This document shows, one piece after another, positions 13,491-20,830 of a DNA stretch of 36,388 bases. The position numbers and the translations under genes were made by a program. The stretch lies in the NCBI RefSeq assembly GCF_008831285.2, contig NW_022204791.1:1-36388 (forward strand). Reading direction: 5' to 3'. Below the pieces are notes generated by a model, which worked only from the letters and a program-made list of their open reading frames with translations, was not told where the DNA came from and did not search any database. This DNA is from Nymphaea colorata (Eukaryota > Streptophyta > Magnoliopsida > Nymphaeales > Nymphaeaceae). The stretch's first letter is position 1, and every line of letters starts with the position of its first letter.

Positions 13491-13495
13491 CAAAC
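13491..13495. repeat. Target-site duplication, left copy (CAAAC)
   Basis: CAAAC directly precedes the LTR terminus TGTCACGACC and is repeated at 23399-23403. The uninterrupted satellite reads GAACAAACTACAAGGG elsewhere (for example near 8130), which confirms both the duplication and the exact element ends. Confidence 0.96.
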
Positions 13496-13589
13496 TGTCA
13501 CGACCCAATTTTTGACACCAAAAATTTTCTTTCATTTATATAATATAGCGGAAGCAATATTGAGTCATGACCAGAACAGAAGACATTGT

Positions 13590-13595
13590 TTTATT
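13590..13595 (-). promoter_or_regulatory. Candidate polyadenylation signal AATAAA in the 3' LTR
   Basis: Plus-strand TTTATT gives AATAAA in the element's sense, about 95 bp before the LTR end. A TATA-like TATATAAA on the same strand (plus 13535-13542) lies still closer to the LTR end, which would leave almost no U5 if it were the promoter. The U3/R/U5 borders therefore cannot be set from sequence alone. Confidence 0.3.
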
Positions 13596-13972
13596 TCAAT
13601 AATAAAATACTGGACCCAAACAAAAATAACCACAAATCCCCAAAACCGACGCAGTGCCCAGAATGCCAATGCCCGTCCATCACAAGACTGAGGTCGTCGC
13701 TCCAAAGCCAAAATCTATCAAGGACTACCTGTAGATAGAAAGAAGGGTCAGAATTCCTCTGAGTATGAGAAAATCCAGCCATGTGTGGAACATGGCCCAT
13801 CAAAATAATATCTGGTTTTTGTAAAACAAATATCTTCAAATCTTAACACATATTAGAGTAACGTCACATGTTCAGCAACAAAACGAGGTGTGCACAACCT
13901 CCCAAAATTTCGTAGGCTTCCAACCGTGGTCCTCTGACAATGTCAAGGTCATCGTGCCGAGCAACAGAAATC

Positions 13973-13990
13973 CCCGTGGGCACTCACGGG
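13973..13990 (-). other. LTR hairpin 1 (CCCGTG/CACGGG)
   Basis: Six-bp inverted repeat with a 6-base loop. It is present at 21308-21325 in the 5' LTR and at 36183-36203 in the diverged third LTR, where the stem is unchanged but the loop is 3 bases longer. Confidence 0.55.
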
Positions 13991-14015
13991 CAGAACAGAA
14001 CATCTCTTCACTAGG

Positions 14016-14030
14016 CGATCCAACGGATCG
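14016..14030 (-). other. LTR hairpin 2 (CGATCC-AAC-GGATCG)
   Basis: Perfect 6-bp inverted repeat with a 3-base loop, also at 21351-21365 and, unchanged, at 36229-36243 in the diverged copy. Confidence 0.5.
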
Positions 14031-14085
14031 AGGGCACCTGAAGTGAAGCCTCCTGAGATATCCCAGATCGCCGCTGCAGCAGCAT

Positions 14086-14115
14086 GGTCTCTCTAGGAAC
14101 CCGGGTGGAGAGACC
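14086..14115 (-). other. LTR hairpin 3 (GGTCTCTC/GAGAGACC, 8-bp stem)
   Basis: Perfect 8-bp inverted repeat (14086-14093 with 14108-14115) and a 14-base loop, identical at 21421-21450. In the third LTR the arms are GGCCCCTC (36299-36306) and GAGGGACC (36321-36328) with the loop still 14 bases. One T-A pair has become C-G by changes on both arms, while another has become a C/A mismatch. Confidence 0.55.
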
Positions 14116-14860
14116 AGGAGTCTCGCTCCCAAACAGAAACAGAACAGAATCCCGGGCCCTTGTGCCGCCCAATACCCTGTGGGCCCTCCAGTACAGCCAG
14201 AGGAGCGTGCGTCAACAGTGAGCTCAGACGCACCACTACCTCCCGGGACGAAACCGATCACTGGGCAAAACAGAAAGCTCGCACTCGCATAAACCATTGC
14301 ACAAAGTCCACGTTTCGCCTTCGAATTTCAAAAGTGAGGTTTTACCAATGCTAGACATCGTCTAGTACCTCTCACAGAAACCGTCCGCCCTCAGGCTCGG
14401 TTTTCCAAACAGAATAATTCAGCTATTTTAAATCCTAACTTAATAGCAATAGAGCAAAACTCATCGCATTTCTAAATCTCGATTAGCAATATTATAACGA
14501 AACAATAAAATTTATATTTAAAATTCTCAAACGTGACTTTCCTCCTCTAATGGTTCTAAAGTTAATTTCAGAACCATATTTCTGAAATTTTAAACACCAC
14601 AATGAGCATCAAAAAGTAATATAACATATCATTTCGTTTTAAATTTATAAAACCTCCTTTTGGAAATTTCAAGAATCCGGAGGGTACCAAATCGCAATTT
14701 CATATTAAAAATCTGGTTCTTATTGAAAATCACTTTCGCAAGCCTCTTTTTGAAGAGGTTTTTAGCAAAAATGATGCGGCATGAACATTTACAAATTTTA
14801 ACAGCTTATCCATAAATTTTTGCTAATTAGTGGACCCGTTTTGAAAATTTTCAAACTTAA

Positions 14861-14868
14861 TATAAAAA
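14861..14868 (+). promoter_or_regulatory. Candidate antisense TATA box in the 3' LTR
   Basis: TATAAAAA on the plus strand is followed within about 25 bp by a long CT-rich tract (CTCGTTTCCCTCATTTTTTT onward), a layout like plant core promoters with pyrimidine-rich leaders. It points opposite to gag-pol, so from this LTR it would run into the element as antisense. The evidence is motif and layout only. Confidence 0.3.
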
Positions 14869-15012
14869 CACCCGAACGCTCGTTTCCCTCATTTTTTTGC
14901 CCTCGTTTTCTCTCTCCTCACGAGCGCTCCTCTTCCTCGTCTTCTCACGGGCTGCTCCTTCCCTCTCTCGTTCAACCGCCTGTGGAGTCTCCATCTGTCT
15001 TCAAAGAAAACG

Positions 15013-15200
15013 AAACCAGAGAGGGAGAAAGAAAGCAGAGCTTCCTTCCTGCGTTTGGGTCTACCACACCGCTGCCCACCGTCCGACCGACGGTGGAACT
15101 TCCACGGTTCTTCCACCACCCAAAACCAGAAAGGGAAAGAGAGCATCGTTCCTGCATTTGGGTTTCTCACGCTGCCAAGCCACCGACGGACCACACCTTC
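15013..15200. repeat. Imperfect internal duplication in the LTR
   Basis: AAACCAGA...CCTGCGTTTGGGT at 15013-15060 is echoed by AAACCAGA...CCTGCATTTGGGT at 15123-15163, offset by about 103-110 bp and followed by related CC-ACCG text. The same duplication is in the other LTR about 7335 bp to the right. Confidence 0.5.
15076..15096. other. Perfect palindromic stem in the LTR (CCACCGTC/GACGGTGG)
   Basis: Eight-bp perfect inverted repeat with loop CGACC, identical at 22411-22431 in the 5' LTR. The third LTR does not extend this far in the window, so conservation beyond this element cannot be judged. Confidence 0.5.
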
Positions 15201-16062
15201 AGCCGCGCCGCCTGCTCTGCTGCTACCGTTTTTCATCTCTGCCTTGCGACGTGGAGGAACCGACAGGGAAGGAGGGACGACGGGAGGGTTACTGTTTTCC
15301 CCCCAAATCGCCTCCGCTGCAAATCTCCCTGTATTCCTTTCTCCCAGAGCCCTCCAGCATACAGGAAGATTGAAAAAAAAGGCGAACGCTGCTGTCGATG
15401 CCCGTGACAGAAACAAGGAAGTCTACGACTTCGATTCTCACGGGAGAGGATGACCGAACAGGGGTTTTTCATCTAACCTGAGAGTTCGGAAATATGGCCG
15501 AACCTCATGGTATTGCTCTAATCACCCCCTTATTCGTTTTCATTATTATTGCATATGTATGTACGTTTTTGCACACATGTAGTTACGTTTCATGCTTGCA
15601 TATGCGCATGGATGTAAATCAATAATAGACAAAACTAAGAGCATGAGTATCATTCCAACATACGACACTTCACAAATCGATTCTTATTTAGGCGTAAGAA
15701 CACATAGATCTACCATTAAGACATGCGTATAAGTGTATCTATTCCCCAAACATCCAACAGAAAATAGCAGGCTACATGATCCATTCAAAGCTGAACATCC
15801 CCATACCTCTGAAAATCTTGGCAACAACTTCTACTTCTGATTCCTTTCCAGCAGCCACAAACCTCTACTCCAACCAGAGGGCAAGAAGAAGGACATTATG
15901 TTCTCTCTCTCTTTCTATCGTTGATTCTTTTCCTCTAAGAAAGCAGTTAATAAGTGGTTAGTTGTCATCAAATGTGATTAGATCAGCTCTTATCTCTATC
16001 TTTTTCCACATTTGTCTCCATTTGATAAACTTGGCAGTTTTAAAGAAAACGTGGGTCTTACA

Positions 16063-16074
16063 TCCTTCCCTCCT
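16063..16074 (-). other. Polypurine tract for plus-strand DNA priming
   Basis: In the element's sense this reads AGGAGGGAAGGA and abuts the 3' LTR start TGTAAGACCC, where reverse transcription needs an RNase H-resistant purine primer. Confidence 0.92.
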
Positions 16075-16080
16075 AAAAAG

Positions 16081-16100
16081 AAATTTCGTCCTCGAAATTT
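16081..16100 (-). other. Palindrome upstream of the polypurine tract
   Basis: AAATTTCG-TCCT-CGAAATTT is a perfect 8-bp inverted repeat with a 4-base loop, lying between the pol stop and the polypurine tract. Similar TTTCGAGGACGAAA-type sequences occur at this place in other plant Ty3/gypsy elements as far as I recall; its role is not established here. Confidence 0.7.
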
Positions 16101-16109
16101 GAACGTACC

Positions 16110-19100
16110 TTATTGAAATAGTTGAGGGTAGCTATTCCTCATGTCTTCTTCTGGCTCCCACGTACATTCTTTGATGCCATGATGTTGCCATTCCACTTGA
16201 ACTAATGGGATTGTCTTCTTTCGCAATACATGCTCCTTTCGGTCTATGATCCGAAGCGGCTTTTCATCTGTTGTCATGTCCTCTTGCAAATCAACCTCTT
16301 CGTAGTCTATCACATGCGAAGGATCGGGTACATATTTCCTTAGCATCGACACATGAAATACTGGATGAACATGACTATATTGTGGTGGAAGTGCAATTCG
16401 ATATGCCACCACTCCAACTTTTTCCAGAATCTCGAATGGACCAATGTATCTTGGACTCAATTTTCCTTTCTTTCCGAATCGAAAAACACTTTTAGTGGGT
16501 GATATCTTGATAAAAACATGATCTCCTGCTTCAAAAGCTAGCTCTCTTCGTCGTTGGTCTGCATAACTCTTTTGTCGACTTTGGGCAGCCAATAATTTCT
16601 TTCTAATCATGTTGACTTGATCAGTATAATGTTGTATTACTAAAGGATCCTCAATCTTGTTGTCTCCTATCTCAGTCCAACACGATGGTGATCTACAAGG
16701 TCGGCCATAAAGAGCTTCAAACGGAGCCATTCCAATGCTAGAGTGATAGCTGTTGTTGTAGGCAAATTCAGCCAACTTCACATGTTTATCCCATTCACCC
16801 TTCCACTGCAAAACACAAGCTCTTAACATGTCTTCAAGAGTCTGGATGGTTCGTTCAGACTGTCCATCTGTCTGCGGATGAAATGCTGTACTCAGTTTCA
16901 ATTTTGTTCCCAACGCTTCCTGTAACCTTCGCCAAAACTTGGATGTAAATCTTGGATCTCTGTCGGAGATTATTGATTTAGGGATTCCATGAAGTCTCAC
17001 AATTTCATCAACATACAAATCTGCCAGACTTTCTAGTGATTGTGAAATCTTGATCGGAAGAAAATGTGCAGACTTAGTTAGGCGGTCTACCACTACCCAA
17101 ATAGCATCGTGTTGTCGTCGAGTACGTGGTAACCCCACTACGAAGTCCATGGTGATGTCTTCCCATTTCCATTGGGGAATTTCGATCTGTTGCATCAAAC
17201 CACCTGGTTTCTGATGTTCCACTTTAACCTGTTGACACACCAAGCATCGTGAGACGAACTCAGCAATCTCTTTCTTCATTCCTGGCCACCAGAAGTTTAT
17301 CCTTAAATTTTGATACATCTTTGTGCTTCCTGGATGTATGGTGTATCTTGTCTTGTGTGCCTCTTCGAGCAACTTGTTCTTCACTTCAGGATCATTCGGA
17401 ACCCACAATCTACCATTGAACCACACAGATCCATCTTCGTCCTCAAAATAAGGAGTTTCTTCTTTCTTGTGACACTCAAGTTTCAACTTCGCATATTCCG
17501 AGCTCTGTTTTTGTTTCTCAATGATTTCATCAAGGAAACTATCTCGAATTATTCCTGCACACTTCACCTTTCCATTATCATCTCGCAATGGATGCCATTT
17601 TTCAAAGTCTTCCACCAAATTCCATGTCTGCATTAATAGCCCACTGGCTTTAGCACTCGTTTTTCTGCTAAGTGCATCGGCAACCACATTGGCCTTTCCT
17701 GGATGATACCTTATTTCAAAGTCGTAATCTTTGAGATATTCCAGCCATCTTCTTTGTCTTAGGTTTAATTCCTTCTGCGAGAACAAATATTTGAGCGATT
17801 TGTGGTCAGAAAATACTTCAAATTCCACACCATAGAGATAATGTCTCCATATTTTTAGCGCAAATACCACAGCTCCTAATTCCAAATCGTGTGTTGGATA
17901 GTTTTTCTCGTGTTGTTTCAGTTGTCTAGAGGCATAAGCTATAACATTGTCCTTTTGCATAAGCACTGCTCCATATCCTATTCCCGAAGCATCGGTATAT
18001 ACCACAAATCCTTTCCTCCCATTTGGCAGTGTTAGAATTGGGGCACTAGTCAAACTGTCTTTCAACAACTGAAAACTCTTCTGACAATCCTCTGTCCACG
18101 TAAATTTCACTCCTTTTCGTAGCAGTTTAGTCATTGGGGTTGCAATTTTCGAAAAATCCTTGATGAACTTTCTATAGTAACCTGCCAAGCCAAGAAAACT
18201 TCTGATTTCTGACACATTAGTTGGCGCATTCCATTGTTGTACAGCTTCCACTTTGGCCGGATCAACTGCCACTCCCTCCTTAGAGATTACATGTCCCAAG
18301 AAATTCACTTTGTCTAGCCAAAACTCACACTTGGAATATTTGGCATACAGTTGATTTTCTCTCAATATCCTCATCACTAACTCAAGATGTGCCGCATGCA
18401 TTGCTTCACACTCGGAGTATACTAGCACATCATCAATTAATACTATAACGAATCGGTCTAAGTACTCGTGAAATATCCGATTCATGAGATCCATAAAAGC
18501 TGCTGGGGCATTTGTGAGTCCAAAAGGCATCACTCGAAACTCATAATGCCCATAACGTGTGCGAAATGCTGTTTTGGAAATATCTTCTTCCTTAATTCGC
18601 AATTGATGGTATCCCGACCTCAAGTCTATCTTAGAAAACACCTTTGCTTCCTTTAATTGATCGAATAAATCTTCGATTCTAGGCAATGGATATTTGTTCC
18701 TGATTGTAACCTGATTCAACATTCGATAGTCAATACACAACCGCATTGACCCATCTTTTTTCTTCACAAACAAGACCGGTGCTCCCCAAGGTGACACACT
18801 TGGACGAATGAATCCCTTGCTGGCCAAATCTTGGATCTGTTTCTTTAATTCTTCTAGTTCTGCTGGTGCCATTCTATATGGAGCCTTAGAAATAGGTGCC
18901 GTTCCTGGTATCAATTCAATGCCAAACTCCACCTCTCCTATAGGAGGTAATCCGGGTAAATCTTCAGGAAACACGTCTGCGTAGTCCTTCACCGTACGCA
19001 CCTCACTAATGGGTTTTAATTTCTGCTCGATTGCATCCATGCTAACCAAATATGCAGTGCACCCATTTTTCATGTATTTTCTTGCCTTAACCGCCGAGAC

Positions 19101-20042
19101 AACTAGCTTTCTTTGATCTTGGGGCGTTTTTACCCTAAATTCGATCTTTTGACCATTCTCCAATTGAATCTTCAACTTCTTTTTTCTACAATCTATCGTT
19201 GCGTAGTGATGGTATAACCAATCCATTCCTAGGATTACGTCATACCCCAACATATTCATTACCACCAACTGTGCTGGTAATAAATGTTCATGTATTTCTA
19301 TTTTCACATCTTCTAAATACATTCTGCATGTGTCTTTGTTTCCCATAGGTGTAGCAACTAACAATTGATAAGGCATATTCTTTCTTTCTAACTTTAAAAG
19401 TTCAGCAAAACTCTTAGAAACAAAAGAATGCGATGCTCCAGAATCAAACAAAACATGAGCCCAATGAGATTGTACAAGAAGGGTACCTTCAATCATGTCA
19501 GTAGGTTTCAACTCTTCAACCGTGGTTGCGTAAACTCTGCCAGGTACCTTCTTTTCTACTGGCTGATTGGTTGCACCACGCCTCTGCTCTGCCTCTTTCT
19601 TCTTTGGGCACTCACGAATAAAATGACCTTGTGCTCCACAGTAAAGACATGCTCTGATATCTCTATAACATTGTTTACCAGGATGTTGGCGATGACACTT
19701 GGGGCATTCACCGTCCCCCCCGGATGTTGATGGCCTCTGTCTCTTGAATCTGTCCCCTTGGTTTCCCCTGTCACTGCGCCCTCTCTTAAACATGTCAGGT
19801 CTCGACCTGGGTCGCAGAGATTCACTCTTCCTATCTGTCCCTTGCATCCTGTTCCAGCCCTCCTCCAGACGTGTGGCCATGTCGATAGCGTCGTCTAGAT
19901 CTCTCGGACGACTACTAATTACTTGGTTCTGCAACCCGTCTTTAAGTCCTCTGACGAACTTATTTGCTCGGTCCGCATCAGTAACATACACATGGGGGCA
20001 ATATTTTTCCAAATGTCTGAATTTGACGATGTATTCGTGCAT
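16110..20042 (-). CDS. Gag C-terminus and Pol polyprotein (protease, RT, RNase H, integrase, chromodomain)
   Basis: This is the open part of gag-pol downstream of an in-frame stop; its first Met (20042) is internal, not a natural start. Residues 1-65 are the C-terminal Gag core. Zinc-binding cysteines follow: C113/C116/C125, then a CCHC knuckle C132-x2-C135-x4-H140-x4-C145. The aspartic protease has DSGA at 200-203. Reverse transcriptase spans about 385-590, with catalytic D473 and the IDD core (D537, D538). RNase H spans about 675-795, with D684, E721, D746 and D789. Integrase has a zinc-binding region (H896, H903, C933, C936) and a DD35E core (D966, D1027, E1063). A GPY/F-like motif lies at about 1195-1215 and a chromodomain at about 1262-1310 (W1285, W1295). 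All catalytic residues are present. The polyprotein would be cleaved by its own protease, copy element RNA in cytoplasmic particles and integrate the cDNA in the nucleus. The stop lies 35 bp before the polypurine tract. Confidence 0.95.
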   Translation of the reverse strand: MHEYIVKFRHLEKYCPHVYVTDADRANKFVRGLKDGLQNQVISSRPRDLDDAIDMATRLEEGWNRMQGTDRKSESLRPRSRPDMFKRGRSDRGNQGDRFKRQRPSTSGGDGECPKCHRQHPGKQCYRDIRACLYCGAQGHFIRECPKKKEAEQRRGATNQPVEKKVPGRVYATTVEELKPTDMIEGTLLVQSHWAHVLFDSGASHSFVSKSFAELLKLERKNMPYQLLVATPMGNKDTCRMYLEDVKIEIHEHLLPAQLVVMNMLGYDVILGMDWLYHHYATIDCRKKKLKIQLENGQKIEFRVKTPQDQRKLVVSAVKARKYMKNGCTAYLVSMDAIEQKLKPISEVRTVKDYADVFPEDLPGLPPIGEVEFGIELIPGTAPISKAPYRMAPAELEELKKQIQDLASKGFIRPSVSPWGAPVLFVKKKDGSMRLCIDYRMLNQVTIRNKYPLPRIEDLFDQLKEAKVFSKIDLRSGYHQLRIKEEDISKTAFRTRYGHYEFRVMPFGLTNAPAAFMDLMNRIFHEYLDRFVIVLIDDVLVYSECEAMHAAHLELVMRILRENQLYAKYSKCEFWLDKVNFLGHVISKEGVAVDPAKVEAVQQWNAPTNVSEIRSFLGLAGYYRKFIKDFSKIATPMTKLLRKGVKFTWTEDCQKSFQLLKDSLTSAPILTLPNGRKGFVVYTDASGIGYGAVLMQKDNVIAYASRQLKQHEKNYPTHDLELGAVVFALKIWRHYLYGVEFEVFSDHKSLKYLFSQKELNLRQRRWLEYLKDYDFEIRYHPGKANVVADALSRKTSAKASGLLMQTWNLVEDFEKWHPLRDDNGKVKCAGIIRDSFLDEIIEKQKQSSEYAKLKLECHKKEETPYFEDEDGSVWFNGRLWVPNDPEVKNKLLEEAHKTRYTIHPGSTKMYQNLRINFWWPGMKKEIAEFVSRCLVCQQVKVEHQKPGGLMQQIEIPQWKWEDITMDFVVGLPRTRRQHDAIWVVVDRLTKSAHFLPIKISQSLESLADLYVDEIVRLHGIPKSIISDRDPRFTSKFWRRLQEALGTKLKLSTAFHPQTDGQSERTIQTLEDMLRACVLQWKGEWDKHVKLAEFAYNNSYHSSIGMAPFEALYGRPCRSPSCWTEIGDNKIEDPLVIQHYTDQVNMIRKKLLAAQSRQKSYADQRRRELAFEAGDHVFIKISPTKSVFRFGKKGKLSPRYIGPFEILEKVGVVAYRIALPPQYSHVHPVFHVSMLRKYVPDPSHVIDYEEVDLQEDMTTDEKPLRIIDRKEHVLRKKTIPLVQVEWQHHGIKECTWEPEEDMRNSYPQLFQ

Positions 20043-20054
20043 ACTCAGACTCCC

Positions 20055-20057
20055 TTA
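20055..20057 (-). other. In-frame TAA stop inside gag
   Basis: TAA separates residues LDLQ from GSLS with the reading frame unchanged on both sides. It falls inside the conserved Gag domain, not at a gag/pol boundary. A C-to-T transition from a glutamine codon is the simplest origin; this is inference. Confidence 0.88.
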
Positions 20058-20568
20058 TTGAAGGTCCAGGAATTCTTGCATGCGTTTCTCTCGTGTGAAG
20101 GTTGGGATGTAGGCATGTGTGAAGGCCTCCTTGAATTCTCCCCAGGTCGCTTCGTGATTCACGAACTTCACCTCACGTTGCGTCCACCACCATTCCTTAG
20201 CATCTCCTTTTAGCATAAAGGTTCCATACCGAACCTTCTTGTTGTCGGGCACTTCCAAGGTGGTAAAGATCTCCTCTGTTTCCTTTATCCATTCTTCGGC
20301 ATCGTCCGCAGTGCCTTTCCCACAAAACTTCGGAGGATGCAAACTCATAAACTGTTGGTGAGTTACTTCCCTTGCCTCACCAATTGTCGTTCCGTTTGTG
20401 TTTGTACTAGTTCCTCCTGTAGAAGCATTCTGCACCAGACCCTGCATCACTCCCGTCATCATATGCAATGTGTTCATGATGAACGCTTGTTGTTGTTGAT
20501 TATTTCCAACAGGTGTCCCAGCTCTGGTAGAACGAGTCTCCACATTTCGACTCCTAGTGCTGCGAGGT

Positions 20569-20598
20569 CCTCTGCCTCTGCCTCTGCCTCTGCCTCTA
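20569..20598. repeat. Hexanucleotide microsatellite (CCTCTG)4 CCTCTA in gag
   Basis: Five tandem 6-bp units, the last with one change, encode the Arg-Gly run of the Gag N-terminus on the minus strand. The run could vary in length among relatives without changing frame. Confidence 0.9.
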
Positions 20599-20651
20599 GC
20601 ATTTCCTCCTCTAGTACGTGCCATTGAACTACACCACACGGAGGAACACAA

Positions 20652-20814
20652 AATATAACTATTGTATTCGTAAGTAAAACAATTCGTTAAAGCTACTCTA
20701 AAATTTTAAAACTCAATATTCACACTAAATCAAAAACACATTCGTAACAGGCTTGGATGGCCTTTCCTCTGCTTGTGATCGACCTTGGCATTGGACATTG
20801 ACTCTAGACACTGT
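20652..20814 (-). other. Untranslated leader between primer-binding site and gag
   Basis: About 163 bp with no open frame or obvious motif. It is where a packaging signal would be expected, but none can be recognised by eye. Confidence 0.6.
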
Positions 20815-20826
20815 GCTCTGATACCA
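20815..20826 (-). other. Primer-binding site for initiator tRNA-Met
   Basis: In the element's sense this reads TGGTATCAGAGC, 4 bases inside the 5' LTR. It is complementary to the 3' end of plant initiator tRNA-Met (ending GCUCUGAUACCA), the usual minus-strand primer of plant LTR elements. Confidence 0.95.
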
Positions 20827-20830
20827 AAGT

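Larger units (their letters stand above)
1..13495. repeat. AT-rich satellite array, left arm (115-bp monomers in a ~3.1-kb higher-order repeat)
   Basis: The whole stretch is tandemly repeated AT-rich DNA with no credible gene. The monomer is 115 bp and usually begins GTAAYAACAAGT. Class A continues GTGAAACACATTAGGTTA and contains GACACCAAATGAATCACTC; class B continues TTAAGCACATTCAATTAAGTATG; class C contains CAACTCATCGGACTAACTAC or a variant. A-B-C trimers (about 345 bp) and some shortened derivatives make up a larger unit that recurs about every 3.1 kb. Short open frames at 1329-1550, 4671-4859 and 7662-7865 lie inside repeat copies and match no family I know. The array runs off the left edge. 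A centromeric, pericentromeric or subtelomeric location is plausible but cannot be decided here. Confidence 0.96.
13496..16062 (-). repeat. 3' LTR of the retrotransposon
   Basis: This 2567-bp LTR has ends TGTCACGACC...GGGTCTTACA on the plus strand, so both strands show TG...CA. It is the 3' LTR because gag-pol reads on the minus strand. It is AT-rich except for a GC-rich block at about 13900-14400 and a CT/GC-rich block at about 14880-15460. Several hairpins are visible (13973-13990, 14016-14030, 14086-14115, 14743-14758, 15076-15096, 15484-15503). Small frames on both strands inside it (for example 13872-14297 minus and 14820-15407 plus) recur in the other LTR only because the DNA is duplicated; none resembles a known protein. 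Confidence 0.96.
20055..20651 (-). pseudogene. Gag N-terminal part, cut off by an in-frame stop
   Basis: The 198-residue frame is the N-terminal part of Gag, the structural protein of the virus-like particle. An Arg-Gly run (about residues 19-30) precedes a Gln/Asn/Thr-rich linker and the retrotransposon Gag domain (about 105-198), with typical features W121, the WWW at 154-156 and W170. The upstream Met is at 20651; Met10 (20624), followed by ARTRGG, is an equally likely or better start by comparison with plant Gag proteins. The frame ends at TAA (20055-20057), and the downstream pol frame continues in the same reading frame immediately after it. The break is therefore one stop codon, not a frameshift. 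Plant chromoviruses normally have gag and pol in one frame, so I read this as a disabling mutation; programmed readthrough is the less likely alternative. Confidence 0.88.

Noticed and set aside
1-13495. CRISPR-like array
   Set aside because: Repeats are adjacent diverged monomers without unique spacers, and no cas genes exist; this is eukaryotic satellite.
13535-13542. TATATAAA on the minus strand near the LTR end as the element's promoter
   Set aside because: It lies about 40 bp from the LTR end and downstream of the only nearby AATAAA, leaving almost no U5; not enough to call a promoter.
13591-13839. 82-residue minus-strand frame seen in all three LTR copies
   Set aside because: The underlying DNA is almost identical over much of it in the three copies, and the sequence diverges with indels at the frame's start in the third copy. 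Nothing suggests translation.
13872-14297. 141-residue minus-strand frame in the 3' LTR, repeated at 21207-21632
   Set aside because: It recurs because LTRs are duplicates. Composition is unlike a structured protein, no motif is recognisable, and the third LTR copy shifts frame near its start.
14820-15407. 195-residue plus-strand frame in the LTR
   Set aside because: A GC/CT-rich segment opens frames on all strands at once; the other LTR's version changes frame through a 1-nt indel. It is treated as leader-like DNA, not a gene.
16110-20651. Antisense plus-strand frames over gag-pol (for example 17310-17636 and 19699-20061)
   Set aside because: They are shadows of the coding strand with no recognisable domain.
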